Assembly: GCA_021778575.1 (NCBI GenBank)
Contig: JAJYCH010000320.1
Span: 1 to 6,048 of the forward strand
Direction: 5' to 3'
From: Planctomycetota bacterium
GTDB lineage: Bacteria; Planctomycetota; Planctomycetia; Isosphaerales; Isosphaeraceae
DNA length: 6,048 nucleotides
The translations under genes were made by a program, and so were the position numbers. The notes below the pieces were generated by a model that was not told the origin of the DNA, did not search any database, and was given only the letters and a program-made list of their open reading frames with translations. Positions 4,937-6,048 of this stretch are shown one piece after another; within the stretch, counting starts at the first letter, position 1; each line of letters starts with the position of its first letter.

Positions 4937-6036
4937 GGAACCATCCCGACAGCCGGTTGTTGCTGGGTCATGCAGTGCAGCGTCCCGAGCCCCCAGACCA
5001 GGTCGACCGCGTGAATCCCGACGACCTCACGGCCGGGAAATAACGAAGCCAAAATCGCCAGGGCCTCGCGGTCGGCCGGGTCGTTGAAAGTCGGCACCAG
5101 GACGAGCCCGTTGGCAATGTAGAAGTTGGCATAACTCGCCGGCAGCCGCGTCCCTTCAAAGACCACCGGCCGGGGCATGGGCAGCTCGACGATCTCCAGC
5201 GGTTTGCCATCCTGATCGGTGGCGCTCCGGAGCCGTTCGCGGTTCGCCTGCAAGAGCGCGTAGTTCTCGTCGGCGGGGTCGTTCTCGACAACCAGAGCGA
5301 CCGTCGAGGGACCAACAAACCGCGCCAGGTCATCGACGTGTCCGTGGGTGTCGTCACCGACGATCCCCTTGTCGAGCCAGACCACATGCGGTGTCGCCAG
5401 GTTGTCGGCGAGGATCTTTTCGATCCCCGCGAGATCGAGCTTCGGGTTCCGCGCCTGGACGTCGCTGAGCAAACATTCCTCGGTCGTGAGCAATGTCCCC
5501 CGCCCGTTGACGTCGATCGAGCCCCCTTCGAGGACCACGCGGATCGGGACCGTCCCATCGCCGGGGTCGAAGTGCGGCTTGAACCGCTTGCGGTCGAGAA
5601 TCTTGCCGATGGCCCGAGGAACTTTGCGGTCGAGGAGATGGTTGTCGTACTTCGCCCAGGCGTTGAATTCCCAGTCGACGAGAGCCAGGGCGTCGGGGGC
5701 TCCGGGCTCGATGGTCGGCTTGACGACGAACGACGGCCCCGAGTCGCGGGTCCAGACGCGGTCGGTCTTGACCCGGTGGAAACCAACCTGGTCGAGGTTC
5801 ACGCCGGCCCGATCGAGCTGTTCCGTCGCCTGACGTTCGGCCTTGCCGCCATCGACGAGGATCTCGACCCGCTCCACCCGGCTGAGCAAGCGCACGATCT
5901 CGACATAAACCCACGGGATCGGCCCGAACTTGCCGGGCCAGTCGTCACGGTTATGCGGCCAGGCGATCCAGGTGGCGGAATGCGGTTCCCACTCGGCGGG
6001 CATCCGGTAGCCGAGGGCAGCGGGGGTTTGGGGCAT
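4933..6036 (-). CDS. aguA: Agmatine deiminase (agmatine iminohydrolase)
   Basis: This cytoplasmic enzyme of the guanidino-group-modifying (PPAD) family hydrolyses agmatine to N-carbamoylputrescine and ammonia, in the arginine-decarboxylase route to putrescine. The product is 367 residues from the ATG at 6036, the normal family length. Numbering below starts at the GTG one codon earlier. Landmarks are MPAEWEPHSATWIAWP (13-28), WTRDSGP (96-102, Asp99), LEGGSIDVNGRGTLLTTE (170-187, Glu171), GDDTHGHVDD (228-237, His234 and Asp236), PASYANFYIANG, and the catalytic cysteine Cys356 in LHCMTQQQP. All expected active-site positions are present. The loop before the cysteine reads WGLGT rather than the common GGGGI/GGGNI. 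An in-frame TAA at 6046-6048 limits the start to GTG 6039 or ATG 6036. The ATG is preferred, though no clear Shine-Dalgarno lies in the few bases visible. The partner N-carbamoylputrescine amidase is not in the window; the coupled downstream gene is the CxxCH/toroid protein. Peptidyl-arginine deiminase is less likely, because there is no signal peptide. Confidence 0.93.
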   Translation of the reverse strand: MPQTPAALGYRMPAEWEPHSATWIAWPHNRDDWPGKFGPIPWVYVEIVRLLSRVERVEILVDGGKAERQATEQLDRAGVNLDQVGFHRVKTDRVWTRDSGPSFVVKPTIEPGAPDALALVDWEFNAWAKYDNHLLDRKVPRAIGKILDRKRFKPHFDPGDGTVPIRVVLEGGSIDVNGRGTLLTTEECLLSDVQARNPKLDLAGIEKILADNLATPHVVWLDKGIVGDDTHGHVDDLARFVGPSTVALVVENDPADENYALLQANRERLRSATDQDGKPLEIVELPMPRPVVFEGTRLPASYANFYIANGLVLVPTFNDPADREALAILASLFPGREVVGIHAVDLVWGLGTLHCMTQQQPAVGMVP

Positions 6037-6048
6037 CACAGGTTCTTA

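Noticed and set aside
4968..5914. Long alternative open frames antisense to or out of frame with agmatine deiminase (up to 272 codons)
   Set aside because: The translations are dominated by Ser/Arg/Thr/Pro, as expected from shifted reading of G+C-rich codons, while the agmatine deiminase frame contains every family motif.
1..6048. CRISPR array, tRNA, rRNA, transposase or phage genes
   Set aside because: No regularly spaced direct repeats, tRNA-like cloverleaf or recombinase motifs were seen on either strand. The only repeats found are the inverted repeats listed.

Overview
The window is G+C-rich bacterial DNA with strong G/C preference at third codon positions. Compact genes are separated by short palindromic repeats. 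Together with a secreted CxxCH protein carrying QW-type toroid repeats and an apparent zinc-metalloprotease tail, this suggests a planctomycete, possibly Isosphaeraceae. That assignment is an inference from style and recalled families; there is no rRNA or marker gene here.

Layout: (1) the last 59 codons of a + strand gene (to 182), probably the tail of a planctomycete zinc-dependent metalloprotease; (2) a perfect 14-bp-stem palindrome (217-248); (3) a + strand PLP enzyme of the cysteine synthase/CBS family (308-1249); (4) a 73-nt imperfect palindromic repeat (1372-1444) between convergent genes; (5) a - strand SAM-dependent methyltransferase (1495-2307) that closely resembles phosphoethanolamine N-methyltransferases of plants and Plasmodium; (6) a 419-bp divergent intergenic region; (7) a + strand PLP enzyme of the CobD/HisC family (2727-3935), most like threonine-phosphate decarboxylase; (8) a strong hairpin (3942-3985) between convergent genes; (9) a - strand two-gene operon: agmatine deiminase (4933-6036), then a secreted CxxCH/toroid protein (3993-4936) sharing an ATGA stop/start overlap. 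The second gene is split by an apparent one-base frameshift near 4243-4248.

Functional links: agmatine deiminase converts agmatine to N-carbamoylputrescine for polyamine synthesis; its coupled partner has no known role there. The central trio is the most intriguing part. CobD-family enzymes decarboxylate O-phospho-amino acids, and phosphoserine decarboxylation would yield phosphoethanolamine, the substrate of the divergently transcribed methyltransferase family. The cysteine-synthase homologue belongs to a family in which some members also use O-phosphoserine. A phosphoserine to phosphoethanolamine to phosphocholine route is therefore a testable hypothesis. It is not established, and the methyltransferase seems to lack one phosphate-contacting arginine of characterised homologues.
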